Below are positions 1-13,566 of a DNA stretch of 64,000 bases, in pieces. Origin of the DNA: Wuchereria bancrofti. Taxonomy: Eukaryota; Nematoda; Chromadorea; Rhabditida; Onchocercidae. The translations under genes were made by a program, and so were the position numbers. The notes under the pieces were generated by a model, which had not been told where the DNA came from, searched no databases, and worked only from the letters and a program-made list of their open reading frames with translations. The stretch covers positions 6,246,399 to 6,310,398 of the forward strand of contig SSBO01000001.1 in NCBI GenBank assembly GCA_005281725.1. Reading direction: 5' to 3'. Within the stretch, counting starts at the first letter, position 1; each line of letters starts with the position of its first letter.

Positions 1-1506
1 GGAAAGGGGTGGAAATAGAAAAAGGAGGAGGAGGAGAAAACGAAGGAGGAATTAACGGTATTTAATAGAAGCTTGAGTAGGTGAAGCACAAAATATAATA
101 CAACAGTCTTGGTTTATTTCTTTTTTCTATAGACTTAGAAGTATTATACAAGGATATACAAGAACTGGAAGTATTATACAAGGATAATTCCACTGAAAAC
201 ATTTAATAAACACTGTAAATCCAGAAACAAACTAACACTGTAAATCCAACGATTGCGTTTGATTTGCTGCTGCCATCTCTATCATTGCTTTGACACGTTC
301 CGTATTAGTCATGGATGTAAAACTTTCATCCTCGAAAGCCCCTGTACTGAAATGCCAAACGCAATCAAGCGAACCGGAAAAACTTTCCATTTTGGTTGAT
401 GTTATTCAGTGAAGTCAGTATCATATTAACTCTTGTATGATTATAGCTAACCAACGGAAAGAAGCGCTTAGTACCAACTTCGGAGAGAGATGCCTGATAT
501 ATATATATATATAAGAGAGAGGTAGAGAGACACTTGGCATCGACTTGTTCTACCACCACATACTGTCATATCAGAAATGGAAAAAGATATTTTACCTCAA
601 GGATCTTTTCTTCTCTTCTGCTTGTTCTTCTTCCGCACTACTGATATTTGTATCTTCGCTGCTGCTTCTGCATATAAGAAATGGTTATCCAGTTGCTGGA
701 TGTTTTTTTCACTATGTGTCAAACAAACCATAAAATTGTTCCCGATAGTTTTTATCCTCTCTAGATACTTTGCATTGCCTGCGACTTTTTGATCGATAAT
801 GCAAAATCTAGAGTGCTGATCTAGTGAATCTGACAAATGCAGGAAGGAAAAAATTCAATTAATCCTCCGGTTTACCTATGTATCTTTCTAATTTCAGTCG
901 ATGACTTCCTAACTTCTTATTGAAACAAGGCATTCAGCTGAACCTATATATCATATATCTAACATAAACTAGTTTGTTTTAAAACGTTTGAAACCCACTA
1001 TTATACACACCAGTCCTTGTCCAGAAGCTAGGGATTTGTGAAGGATTTTCTTGTATGTTATAAATGCTATTTTCGATATTATTTCCTTTATCTGATAATT
1101 TATATGTGTTTATTAGCCTTATTCTGCTTGTGCGACGACCATCATATATTGCGAGAACTTTTTAGGAAAAGCACCGATGGATATGGGAATAAACTGTAAT
1201 TCAATATTACAAAAAGAATTTAGTAATTAAATGCGTTTCCACTGACTGAAAGCATGATTCATCCATCTCTCGGATTAAGCTTACATTTTTGTTTTCTATT
1301 TCAGAAAAGATTATACATAACAGTACAGAAGCATTTCCATCCTCTCCATCATGTAAAAAGTAGTTACTGGAGAGAAAGGGATGAGGGAAAGGGTTACAAA
1401 CTTGGTAGTCTGATTTGTGGCTATGAATAGCATGATTAGTAAACATTAATTTTCAATGCAGCTACTTTTACTCTCTGACTGTTCAAATAACATTTCAAAT
1501 TATAAC
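1..1506. other. Non-coding flank downstream of the BED-finger gene
   Basis: I see no supported gene here; the open frames are short and unlike known proteins. The first 55 bases are purine-rich with GGA repeats. A 19-bp direct repeat lies at 138-156 and 168-186, and a shorter one containing CACTGTAAATCCA lies at about 209-249. A reverse-strand AATAAA (TTTATT at 1109-1114) could serve as the poly(A) signal of the minus-strand gene ending at 1507, but it is about 390 bases away and is weak evidence. Confidence 0.5.
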
Positions 1507-4500
1507 CTACTTTTTCAAGGGAGATGAAGGTGCCTGAACCGACTCTGGGATAGGGCTGATTCCTTCTTCCAAACGTTGACGTGATTCCAGTATTAAAATC
1601 AGTCGATAATCACTTTTGTGATGTGCTTTCAGATGCATTTTCAAATTTGTACTGAATGGCGATGAGGTGCTGAATGGGCAATTAACACATTTCACAGTCT
1701 AAAATAAGCGATATTTTTGAAATGACTTAGAAAATTTTGGAAAATTTTGTAAAATGACTTACAAATTACAAAATTTGTATCATGCAGATTAATCTAGACA
1801 TGGACCATGCAAACTGGGTAAGATTTTCATCCCGGAACATTTGCTAATTAAAAGTTATAACTTGTGAAACGAAAATTAGATAATATTCTGACAAAAACTA
1901 CCAACAAGAAAGACTTCTAAATTATTAAAAAGATACGATCACTGGCATGTTGCAGTAGGTTATTTGAAATTTTATAAATCATAATAAAAAGTTGTGAACT
2001 GAAAAACTTACTTTACTACCATCACCGACATCCTTAAAAAAACGCCATACAGGATGTCTTCGCAAACGCCGCCGCTTTAAAACAATTGCTGATTGACTGC
2101 CCATTGGGGAAGTAACTTTGTCAGTCCTGCCACTTGCATAAGTTATATTATAAGACGATGGTGAAACTGCAAAACATCTTCGAATAAATACACGCAAATT
2201 AAAGAGAGCTTGGAAAGTCAGGAAAGCTTGTGCCAGCAAGAAAAGAACGAGAATTGTTATTAAATTACAAAAACTCCAAAGAGAGCATTCATATCACTTT
2301 TTTAATTAATCTATAACGGTACTTTATCAAAATGAAACTTAGCCAAGATCCCCTCTTAGAATGTTAGTAACCTAAATTCAGCCTGTCCCTCCTTCAACAT
2401 GTGCATTTTGTCATGATAAAAATGTATGCAAGAATTTGTATTTAATGCCATCACAAAAAGAAAGAAAATAAAATTCGATTAACGAATAAATTTTGAAATA
2501 CTTATTCCTCATGAGCAAAGTACCTGAAAACTGCTTCATCTGGAAGTTTTACTTTGTTCTTTGATTAGTTCGAGACAACTTACGGAAACCCACCCTCGCA
2601 ATATTTTCTGTATTTCCAAGCTATGTAGGACAGTTCTTGAATGATCACGCAATGAGAATTAGGAGGCGCAGACTAAGAAAAAAGGAATGAACAATCCAAT
2701 TTCCTTTATTTTTCCAACTTACTCTGTGGTATTTTGTTGAGTGTTTTCAATCTTTCATTGTCACCAGTAACAAGCGCTTTTGTCTGATTTAATGGTGCGT
2801 TTGCGACAGATTTTACTGAAGCCTCTGAGATAACTTTCAAGAAGTCAGGTAAACTCTTCGTGAGATCTGGTGTGGTTTTTAGATAATCCAGTGGAAGCTG
2901 TGGTTCCGAAAATGCCTTGGGGGAGTCCAAAATGCTCCGAGATGTTGTAGGTAGTGTGCGAGTTCTATTACTTATTGTAGTTATACTAGCGGTAGTGGTA
3001 GTGGTGGTAGTAACCACTGAACCACTCTGAAAGCCACCAGTCTGATTCAGTATGCCCAACAGAACTGCAGCGCTGCTTAGATTAGACCCCGTACTTGAAA
3101 GTGTATTATTGCTAATATTACTATTACCAGTATTATTACCACTATTGCTACACCTTCCAACTGCCGGTAGGGCAGTAGTTGTTACGTGATGCATATAGGG
3201 AGTTTTCGCTATTGCTGTTGTTGTCGCACAGGTAGCCAAGAGAGAATTCTGCAACGTGATTTGTTCCTGTTGTTCTTCCTCTGCTTTCAGGACCTGCAAT
3301 TCCAATTTTATTTATAAACAACTGTTAAGAGTTCCAAAAGTTTAATATAACTATATTTTGAATCTTCAAGCCAAATTTATCCAATTATCATTAATCCCTC
3401 TCCATATTAAAATCTTCAAAATTAATCTTAATCTGTTCAAAATTAACGAAGAAATCAGCATCCTGTTTATCTCAGACCATCAAAATACGTCACCGAAAGC
3501 CAATTTTATTTTAATAATCATAATGTTACATACTCATAGTTCACGCCCGAAGAAAACCATGTACACAATTTTTCTCGTTTGAATCATTTCATGTAACGGA
3601 AGACTGAACTATGATATCTAAAATCTTATCTCAAATTCTGCATTTCTAGTCTCCAGCTTTCAAAAGTGCCAATATCCTAGCAACTCTACAATCTATTTCC
3701 TTCAGAGTAACAACTGAGAAAAAATTCCTCAACAACTAAAAGAAGTTTAAAATTAAAAAATACTACGATCATTTACATTTTAAAAACTAACTTCTTCAAA
3801 GAGATCATGATGATGTGTCCTTAGGTGCACTTTCAAATTAGTGCTAAACACAGATTTCGTGCTATAGTTACAATGCTTGCATGTCGCCACTCCATCCTTC
3901 ACTATAAAATATGGCCATACGGGATTTCGACGTTGGCGTTTTCTTCGTAATGCCGCAGATAATGTCATATCTGAAAAACTTTACATTACTGTATAATTAT
4001 ACACTATTATCAGATTATGCTTCTCAAGAATTTACTGGTTATAACAAGAATAATCATTCATTTAAAACAATGAATAAATTCTAAACAAAAAACATACCGC
4101 TGGAAATGTAAGCACCCGGATTCGATGTCTCAACTGATTCACTAATATCATAAAGGTTGGAATTCTTTGAACCATTGTTATCTGTTCCTTAAATAACAAT
4201 TGGCTCTGTCCCTTAGTAAGAAGATTCTAGGATTATTCAAGATATAAGGAAAAATGAAATACCGCAAAAAGGACTCATTACCCTCTCCAAAAATCCTATC
4301 TAGAAATGCATCGTTTTTTGATCCTTCATTATCTTCATCATCATCATTATCTACACCACTGTTAAACGGATTCCGTGATGAGGTGCTGTATTTCGACTTC
4401 GTCATTGCAGCCAAACTCCTTTCTAAAGCAAAATATTTTGTTACAAATTATATTAACAGTGCACTATTCCAAATTTAGCTTGTTATTATCCATCATTTTG

Positions 4501-4903
4501 AAAAATATTCGATGGTAAAACTACAAACACTATTACTTTAATCAAAAGCTAACTAACAAAAGATTATTACATTTCAGCAGCGACAGCAGTGGAGAACAAA
4601 TTATTTCATTTAGTTTAATCCTTAAATAAAAGTCAAATACACAGCGACTGACCGCAGAAGATGCTTTTTCGCCGACCCCTTATAAGTCATTCACACATCA
4701 AAAATAATTTAATTATCATTACCAACAGCTGTTTGGCCACCTTCATCAAAGCTGTCCTTCGAACAATTTTCAACTTCTGACGGACGTCCTTCGTTGGCAG
4801 TTCGTAAAGCTGTACGACAGGTAACCTGAGACAGATCTTCTATTTCTCGTATTGATGCCAATCCTGTGTCTGCAGATGCTCTCTTCAAACCTAAAGCCAT
4901 CAT
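1507..4903 (-). CDS. Paired BED-type zinc finger protein
   Basis: Seven exons, in transcript order: 4903-4723, 4422-4282, 4187-4098, 3970-3792, 3293-2723, 2166-2012, 1698-1507. They join in phase to 502 aa. Finger 1 (exon 4) has the BED aromatic motif NPVWPYF, then CKHC and HLRTHH. Finger 2 is split by an intron: HPVWRFF in exon 6, CVNC and HLKAHH in exon 7. Exon 2 is acidic (DNDDDEDNEG). The 190-residue exon 5 linker is Thr/Ser/Asn-rich and looks disordered. BED fingers are DNA-binding modules found in chromatin-boundary proteins, transposases and nematode regulators such as DPY-20 and BED-3. No transposase catalytic domain is visible, so a nuclear transcription factor is inferred; I cannot assign an orthologue. 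The start is the first of two adjacent ATGs, preceded by a TTTTTTTCCAATTTAAG tract that could be a trans-splice site. Exon 3 uses an AAG acceptor. Confidence 0.85.
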
Positions 4904-5365
4904 TTTTTATTTCTTAAATTGGAAAAAAATCTTTCAAACACAAAAAAATTTTCGAAATTTAAAAGTGATTGTTCTATGTTTCATATTCCCTTAATATTCC
5001 ATGAAATAGGATCAAATTTCATAAACTTAACAAACTGCAAAATGACATCCCTTTTTCATTTCCAAAAAGAATGTCTCTCACAAAACCTTTTCTTTAAAGC
5101 ACGTAAATAGTAAACTCATAAACACTACACACCAACAGCTTCCCATCCTCAACATGGTAAACATTCAGCAGAGGACCGCCTCACTCTGTTTCTCCATGCG
5201 GTCTTGTAAATAAATCAGTCCATCGTTTCACCATAGTACTTCATTAAATTGATCCCTAAAGTGACCCAACTAGAAAGGTAACATGGCTCGAATGTCAGTC
5301 ACGAACGCTGACTGGAACAGAGGATAACTGGATTACTGACTTCGAAGTAGACTAAATAAAAGATG
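4904..5365. other. Intergenic spacer between two minus-strand genes
   Basis: This 462-bp spacer separates the stop of the 91-aa gene from the start of the BED-finger gene on the same strand. I see no ORF of interest. On the minus strand the sequence just before the BED start reads as a pyrimidine-rich acceptor ending in AAG, so cis- or trans-splicing of the downstream message is possible. The distance is within the range of some nematode operons but does not prove one. Confidence 0.4.
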
Positions 5366-6434
5366 CTAACGAGAATGAGTAGTGGAAGCTGAGAAACTTG
5401 TTTGACTTTGCGTCTGCAGTTTTTTCTTCAAATTAGCAATGGATGTCTCCAGAATTTTCGCCTCCCGATTTGGTTTATGCCGTTGGGTAGCAAATACTTG
5501 TGTACGAAATAAATTATTCCCTGAAGTGCTTGCCATTCCACCATCGTTTTCCTCCTCTCCAGCATCTGCAATATAGACCAACCTAAAGCGATGTGGATAG
5601 TACGAAACTGACATAAGACATATGAAGCATTCCAGAACTTTGAGGGACAAGTGGACCAACATCTAAGTAACTAAATCAAGATGGGTTGAAGACCGGTAAG
5701 TCTTTTGAAAGGGTTGCGGATCATATTTTCCCCAGTGGTATATCCAGTCCAATCAAATTTGTGCTATTTCGTTTTGGTTATTTATAGCTTTTAACAAGTT
5801 TGTCACACATTGATAATGTTTTTCAGAAAAGTTTGTCCTGTTTTGCCATTTGATTTAAGTTGTATTGTTTCCGGAATCCTGTAGTACCGTTCTTTTATGA
5901 GGCAGAAAGTTAATTAGTGACCATGTATGAATGCTGAAGAAGAGATTATACAGAATCTCACCATTAATAGATTCGTTTTCTCCCTTCGTTTCATTGATAC
6001 CACCAACACTCGATCCTAATTAAATGAGGAATTTATTGCATGACGAGTTTATAATTTAAAAAAGTAGAAGGTTAAAACGAACCAATATGGATGTAAAAAG
6101 TAAGTGTAAGATGATAATATTTGCAAGATAAATCACCAACTGCTGATAATAATGCAACTTTTTGTCTAGCACTCCTTAATTCATTTGGATGTACTTATTT
6201 ATTACTCTCCTCTTAAGTGAACAGAATTCCCCTTGAATAACATGCTTCCAATTTTTCTGGAGGATCTTGTTTGTCTTCCTTTGTTGAACACAACGGATAA
6301 CAACACCCCGATTGTGTAAAAAGCTAACGGAGACAAAATAAGTTCTCAAAACAATTACCATCGTCGTTTTCCACATCCATGTCGCAATCTTCATATTCCA
6401 AACCACTAGCTTTCATAAACTCATCCTTTATCAT
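5366..6434 (-). CDS. Small acidic/coiled-coil protein, unknown function
   Basis: Two exons, 6434-6359 and 5565-5366, join in phase 1 through a GTAATT donor and a TATTGCAG acceptor, giving 91 aa. The product starts MIKDEFMKASGLEYEDCDMD. Residues about 13-35 are strongly acidic and the junction lies inside the acidic run (ENDD then DAGEEEND). A Ser/Gly stretch follows, then a basic amphipathic helix (NREAKILETSIANLKKKLQ) that could form a short coiled coil. No signal peptide or membrane segment is seen. The matching composition and phase on both sides of the intron support the model, but I do not recognise the family. Either ATG in exon 1 (MIKDEF or the later MKASG) could be the start, and further 5' exons cannot be excluded. 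Confidence 0.5.
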
Positions 6435-9400
6435 TGTTTTAGTGGAGATCATGACCAAACTGGCGAAGAAATCCGGCTAATTACCAGTTTGTCCCATTAA
6501 ACTGCATAGACAAAGATTAACAAAAGTAACCAGATACAAAAAATAAGGACTATCTACTTCGATTTTCCAGCATGTAACAATTCCTTCACATTCTACCACA
6601 TTATTAGCAAAAATTGCAGTTTAACAACGACTATTTCCTATCAACTTTAGCAATCACTAAAGTAAAAGTAGTCTGAAATTAATTTTATAATTGTACAATA
6701 ATTAATATTAAAGACATATGTTTAAGTGAGAATACATAACAACACTCATGTTGATAATGAGATCATTGAAAAAGACGGAGTCTTTGCTCTTATAAGGTTC
6801 ACTTGAACTGGGTAAAGATTTAAGGGAATCGGTAAATTATGGAACTGTATGCATCATGCATCACATTAATGAAAGTTTTTTTCAGCAAAGACAGCAAGTA
6901 AATAAGTCGGATTGATAGGTGAAGGAAATATCCACATGATACATTAGCCGGTATTAACTGATATTGTGTCATATTAGTTCAGTTATAAGGGATAAGAACA
7001 CCTAGCGAATTTTGAAACATTTATCGACAGTTTTTATAAGGATGGGAAAAAATATATAAACCGATATTTCGTATGATCCATTATGGCACAGTCAAATTTG
7101 AAAATCCGAACTCTATGAAGATCGATACGAGCAACCAAAATACGGTAAGAACTTTGCCATACTATACAATGAAAAAGTGATAAATTATTCATACATGAGG
7201 TAAACTCAGGTCGGACTTCAAGAAGCACAAATGGAACATATGAAAAATGGGATATAATTTGGTAAACATAGAAGTGGTCAGAGTAGAGAGAAATATATAA
7301 AAAAAATAAACTTGTAAAAGGTGCCACTACCAGTGAAGTCAATGTATGTATATTCATGCTCGATTGGTGTAAGTTTTCTTGCGGCATCGCTTGATACATT
7401 CCAGCTTCAACTATTTAGATACACAAAAAAAAGCATTGATTGTATAAAAAAGGTAAACTGGAAGAACAAAGCAAAGACACAGGAACCAAAACGAAAAAGG
7501 ATAGCGGAAGAACGATCCAAGTTCTTTTCTCCTCCGTCCGGTAACAAATGCTCCGATGGCGCCAAAAATTTGTCGAAAATTCTTGTACTTTGCAGATTAC
7601 ATCGAAATGAGCGTAGTAAAAAATGATGATGATGATAATAATATTAGTCAGATTAATATGATAATGAAATGTTGATGGATGTCGCATGATTATCACCATC
7701 GTGTCATTATGGTAGGTAATAATGTCTGACAGTTAAATAAATCACTATGAAACGTTGGATTGCAAATAGCATTAAATTTTAGTGTGCAACCATATAGTGC
7801 TTAATAGCGTCCCGGTATTAGTTTTATTGAGTGAGCACCTCTTTTCAGTTTTAGTCAATCTATTAATGAAAAGTAAAGTGAGAGTGAGCGCCCGTGCCAA
7901 TAATACCGCCGCCGCTTGCTGCTAACAAACCTTCATACACAGACAGCCTTGAAGTCTTCACCCCTCACATAATCATTTCACAAACAAAATGCCATTTTTA
8001 ACATTCCTCATCGAGTTTATTACTTAGCAACCAATATTGTTGTACGAGTAATAATTGTAGCGCTAACAGTACACGATCCATAACATATGTGCCAGAGTGT
8101 TATTACTTAACGACTAGTAAAGTCGAAAGCATAGGGTAAGCAGTATTTTGGTTGACCTATGTTGTTAACGTTATCGTTTATTAAGCATCCATCTATTAAT
8201 TATTAATTCTTGATGAAAGTACCTCTTACGACAGATACAAGTAGGAAATTTTCGAAAAGCAAAATTATGGAAATTAAATATCTTACCTTATTTGAAATTC
8301 CAAATTCTACTTCATCTTCCCTTGCAATTGTCTGGCTATCTGATCATTTTTTATTTAGCCTGACAAAAGGCTAAAGATCGCCTGAGTGTCCGCTAGAACC
8401 TAAGTCTTCTTGCGTCATAATCATATCGATTGTTCCCTTTATTTGAATGATTTGCAGCAAACAGACACAAAGAATGAGCAAATTTATGGATTACCATCGC
8501 GTAACGTGAACTGGACTCATTCCAAAACGTAAACTATTTACGTTTACTACATTTACTATTTTTGCGCTGTAGTAATAAGATGACAATATCAGTGCATCTA
8601 GGATGCAATTAAAAATGTTGCTTTATGCCCTTCATCCCTCGATATATGATCAAGATGAAGACCTAAAAGTCCATATTTTGGAAGAGCACCGTCCGCCAAG
8701 AATTTTCATTTTTCAGTTGTCTCTTTTTCTGTCTGGTGGCCGTCATGGCCACAACAAGCGCTATCTTAGAGCTGTTTATCTTTCAATTCCCAACCTCCAT
8801 AATTCTACCCACTTAGAAACATCAATAATGACAGGATCGCCTATCACATTATCCGATCTCACTACATCTATCCAATTACTGCAATAGCAAATGAACAAAC
8901 GTGAGATACTTTTCCGTCAATTAAAATCTCTTTTATAAGTGTTCACTATAAGTGCCGCAGTACTATTACTATATTTTTCAAAGTTTCAGGACACATATTG
9001 GGAACAGTGTCATATTCGCCCAGTTAACATTAAACAACAAATGTTGTCCACGTATGATCCGTAGTAGATTTCAGAAACTTTAATTTCACATTTTTGAGAT
9101 TGTAATGTGAAACTTGTCCCTGAGAAACAATTCGAACCGACTGGTTTGAGATCCATCAAAGTCTGCGTTTCTCTGCCAAGGTCGCTACTTGGAATTCAAT
9201 TTCTTCGTCAGAGATTTTGTCCATAAGTTAACAGTAGTTTTTGTCAAAAGCAAACTACATATACTTTTACATACCGATGAGATTAATGTTTCAATAACAT
9301 TATATTAAGTGGGTTTTGAAGATAAGTAGCAAAGTACGGTAATTTCGAGAGAAAAATGTCAGAACTGTCAAGTGTGACTGACATAGTTTCATAACTAAAA

Positions 9401-9690
9401 GTAATAGATCTCATAAGATAACTGCATTAAGCCAAAAAAGGATGAAAATAGAAATGTGACAAAAGAAATGACTACCCAGGCCAAGCATAGTGCACCCTGT
9501 GTCACACAGAAAGAGACAAGAAGCACCCACCTGATGTTAGGCGCGTTATTGTCAGAGCTTGTTCCGGTATAGGTAGATGGTACGTATAACTAATATTAAT
9601 TGTATATCATTCGGATGGATAGTAATGAAAGAACTATAAGGAGCGGGGACGATAGCAGTAAAAATCAAGGTCAATAGGGAATGGACAAGA
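6435..9690. other. Non-coding region, first part of a 21-kb gene-poor interval
   Basis: I found no family-like ORF and no chain of exons on either strand. Open frames here are under 125 codons, lack homology I recognise, and often overlap on both strands. AT-rich unique sequence dominates. It may hold 5' regulatory DNA for the minus-strand gene ending at 6434 or non-coding transcripts, but nothing in the sequence proves that. Confidence 0.4.
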
Positions 9691-9693
9691 GCG

Positions 9694-9957
9694 AGCTGCT
9701 GCTGCTGCTGCTACTGCTACAACTACTACTATTACTACTGCTGTTGCTGGTATTGATATGAAGGTGGTAGTGGTAGCAGAATTGTCGATGGCACCGAGTA
9801 CCAAATGTAAACCGTCTATGGCAAAGACAAGGTCAATGGCGCCTCACTCTCACTGGCCTTCACTTCTGTGCTGGCTTCATTCCACTATTGACACAGCTCG
9901 GGTGAGTCCTCTTCCGTCAGAGGGTACTTCTAGCACCACTAGCACCACCACCATCAT

Positions 9958-9988
<31 letters not shown>

Positions 9989-10030
9989 AGCAGTAGTAGC
10001 AGTAGCAACGGCAGCAGCGGAGGCAGCACT
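9694..10030. repeat. Clustered trinucleotide microsatellites
   Basis: Two trinucleotide tracts lie close together. 9694-9750 is CTG/CTA/CTT repeats (GCTGCTGCTGCTGCTGCTAC and onward). 9931-10030 moves from ACC through a run of ATC/CAT units to CAG and CAGTAG units. They produce artificial frames of poly-Ser/Ile on the plus strand and poly-Leu/Met on the minus strand. No splice structure or homology suggests that they are translated. Confidence 0.85.
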
Positions 10031-13000
10031 GGTAACAGAATATTAAGTAAAGGCAGAAAGGATAGCGTATACATAGTTGAGTCGCATGGCATACTAAACC
10101 CTTTGTGCTGTTAGCGCGGGGCGCTTCTATGTACTAGCTTACCATTCTTCACGCACTCTGAAACGTGCACGCGTCTTCCCTTGCCTATCTCTCCAAAATA
10201 GGGCTACGAATAAGCTAACATACTATCATCATGTAACAGTTATTTCGTTGCATTAGCAGTAAATGACAATATCGCATACCACCCTTTTTTACAGTTCGGT
10301 GCCCCGACAAAAGGTCAAAAGGTCCATCTTTCCTTTTCAAAGACAATATCAGCGTTAGATAATGACGTATGTGAAGGCACGTTAGTTTCAGATCGTTGGA
10401 GACTTTCGGATGCTCCTCAATAGCCCCTTTCGTAAGTGACAAATGTCTCTCATGCTGATTAATTGAAGTCTAAAAAGTCCGTAATTGAAATCTAAAAAAA
10501 ATACTGTCTTCCCTCTGCTATTTTCAAGCAGGAGGTTGGAAGAATCATACTTTCAAGTCGAAATTTGATCAACTAGTGGTTTGATACGGGATTTTTTAAC
10601 AATGAATTCATTTTTTCACCATCCGTGAACATAAATTACCTATTGGGAAGGTACAGTAAATTACCATCTTAGCCTTTCTCCTATTAGGTAACAGTTAATT
10701 TAGTTTAGTAATTGAGTTTGAAGCTTTCTTGTTAGGCACCAAATCCAGAATAAAAGCAGAAAAAAATCTACAAGAAGCAACTGTTAAGTAATAATAGGTG
10801 TCCTTATATAATCATCATTGTTTTCTAAACACCCACTTAGGCAGATTCTTCAGAATTGTAAATGAGGTAACTAGGACGGACAGCATTTAATTTATTTTGA
10901 AGGAACTTCATTCCTCATTGCTCCAATTTGAATTGACTATATTCGTGATGTGGTGATTTGATGAAATAGTTTTAACTTGTCATTCATTTATTTTCGATCA
11001 GGAACAGATTACTCAGTATTTCTTCTTCTCTTTTCTTTTATCCATACCTCTAAACCTTCCGAAGATGATCTTTCATTTCTTCCCCTCTTTTCATCCATTA
11101 GAAGCTTCATTATATTTTCTTCAGCTTTTTGCGCCTCCCTATTTCCCTTTATTTCTAATTCCCCGCCTCCCCCCCCCCCTTTCTCCTACAAAACGCATCC
11201 TTCTTCACCGCTAACCTTATGGTATCACAAAGTTGTTGCCAAGATTGTAACATTTTGATAGATCTCTAACTCTTTGGACAGTCCCACTCGATTGTCGATA
11301 AATTCTTATTGAAGCACTGAATCAACGAGCAGGTTTATGATGGTTTCCCTCAAAATTCCACCAGGAAGTAAGAGATCGTTTTTCTTTCGAGAAGCAATTC
11401 CACAGCTATCTGAAACATTTCTTAGAATAATCGCTTAAAGTGATAATTCTTGTAACCGTAGAATTTGGCGCGACACAAGAGGAATTCTTGATGCGTGACG
11501 AGGAAGGAGGAATGGTCATTATGAAGTAGTGAGTGGCTCAATTTCCTAGTTTAAAAATTTGCGAAAAGGTTGCCGAAAACGAAAAAGGAAGGAGAGATAC
11601 ACTAAGTGTGTCTTAAATCTATTCTTTCACGGCTTTTGTTGTTATTTCGCCTTTATTATTACTCTAAAACCTTTCTTAATGACTTTTCTAAGTCAAATTT
11701 TCTCGGGAACCAAGAAATTGTTTGTTGCCGATATCCAATGTAATATCTCCCTTTCCGCTAACTTTTAACATTTTTAGAGGAAATGAGATTTTCATCAGAC
11801 GCTTATTAAATCGAGGCTAAAGATAATTTACTGCTCAGAATGGTTCCAATGTACAATTTGCTGAAAGAACAATGAGGGCGCTATTCTATTCTTGCGCAAG
11901 TTATGCAAGGAGTTCTTATTAGCATTGTATAATGAATAAAGGGTTTTTTTTTCTTTTCATTTTATACAAGTATGACTCGGCTGGTAAAATATGATAATTT
12001 CAGTGGTTTGCAGTGAGGTATCCTATTTATCTCACAACACATAAAGAAACATTTCGACCGGAAGTGTTCGACAGAGTGAAATGATTTGATGAACTGGTTA
12101 ACCTAATTACCACTGCACTCCGATATACGCTAATGTTAATCAGATTTGTAACTGACGCCTGCTATTTCTTATTCTTTAATTTCACATTACTGATAGTGAG
12201 TCATATTTTAGTAATATGAAGGTTTTGTGTTTTAAACGATTAGCATAAAGAGTTTCTCTTGTGCTTTAGTGTAAGAAGTAATTATTTGTTGTAATTAATT
12301 TGGAATAAGGAAAGATGGAAAGATTTATTTGAAATAATATAGAAAGATTTAAGAATGTGAATGAATATCTGAGTCAGCTCTTTTTCCTTTTCTCGCTACT
12401 TCGTTTAAAAACTCGAATTTTTTTTCTCCATTCTACATTATTGATCTGCTGATCAGTTCATTTTTAAGAAAATTTCGAATTTTGAATCTTAATATTATTC
12501 CTGATGTAGATATAGAAATTGAACAGTATGACAGTATGTTTTCAACGAATCAGTTCGATTGCACATGAATAGTTGAAATTTTGGTTTGAGGTAGGAGAAT
12601 CTTTTATCTTCAGAAAGTTTATAGAAAGAAAGCTGAGCAAGCTCTTCTGTTTCGATGCTAATTTCTCTTATCTGTAATTGGTATCTTCTATCAAAACATA
12701 GGCACTTGATGTAATAAAAGCATTTAGATAAAGTTGCTTTGAAGAGAGGTTGGATAATTGTGATATTCTATTCTACATAGTTTTCATAGCACTCTTTCTA
12801 ACTTTTGATAGTTGAGGAAATCCTTCCAACAGATCACGAACAAAAGCTGGGATCCACTGACCTACTAACTGCCGTGTTGGTAAGATTATTTGTTTAACAA
12901 CTTCTATAGAACAGAAAAAAATAAAAAGGATCTGAAATCATTTCTGCTGAGGTGTGCCATTAAGGGTGCGCTCCTACCTTTCGACAATCTTAAATTGCCT

Positions 13001-13560
13001 TTGTTTGGTTTGTGTAGTCTATGCAATCATTCAACTTACTAATTACAACAACTAATCAGTAAGGCAACTGATTGGACATCTCAAAGTACATAAGATACAC
13101 ATAAATACTATTTATTTTAGCATAGTGTGGATCACAAATTGTTAATTCTACTACTACAATTAATGAAGTCCAGAACCTAAAAATCAGTAAATACTAGGTT
13201 TTTTTTTAATATATAGATGATAACGACTTTATAATACATCACCACTATTGGTACTACTATTACCAATACATTTGCTGTTCGATAGTATTGTACGTCATTA
13301 TTGTTCTTGATAAACTCATCAAATTCCGTTCTAAAATTATACAGCGCTATTACTTTAAAATTTAATAGCCGGTGAGGTGTTATTTTATCTGAAAAAAAAG
13401 AAAAAATTTTTTTTAGAAATTAGGAAGAGAATTACGCTGGAAAAAAAGAGAATTAAGCAAGCCTTAATAAGAAAAAAAGAACAAAACGGAAAGAAAGAGC
13501 AATACTTTTTGTTCACGTAACTAGTCAGATGAATGAGATCCCATTACTGCCATTATGATT
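10031..13560. other. Non-coding region
   Basis: No supported gene. A homopolymeric C tract with CCTCC context lies near 11163-11181. The rest is AT-rich unique sequence with scattered short ORFs that have no recognisable domain or consistent splice sites. Confidence 0.4.
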
Positions 13561-13566
13561 ATTACT

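Noticed and set aside
9877..10092. Poly-Leu/Met membrane-like ORF on the minus strand
   Set aside because: It is a translation of trinucleotide repeats, with an equally artificial poly-Ser frame on the other strand.
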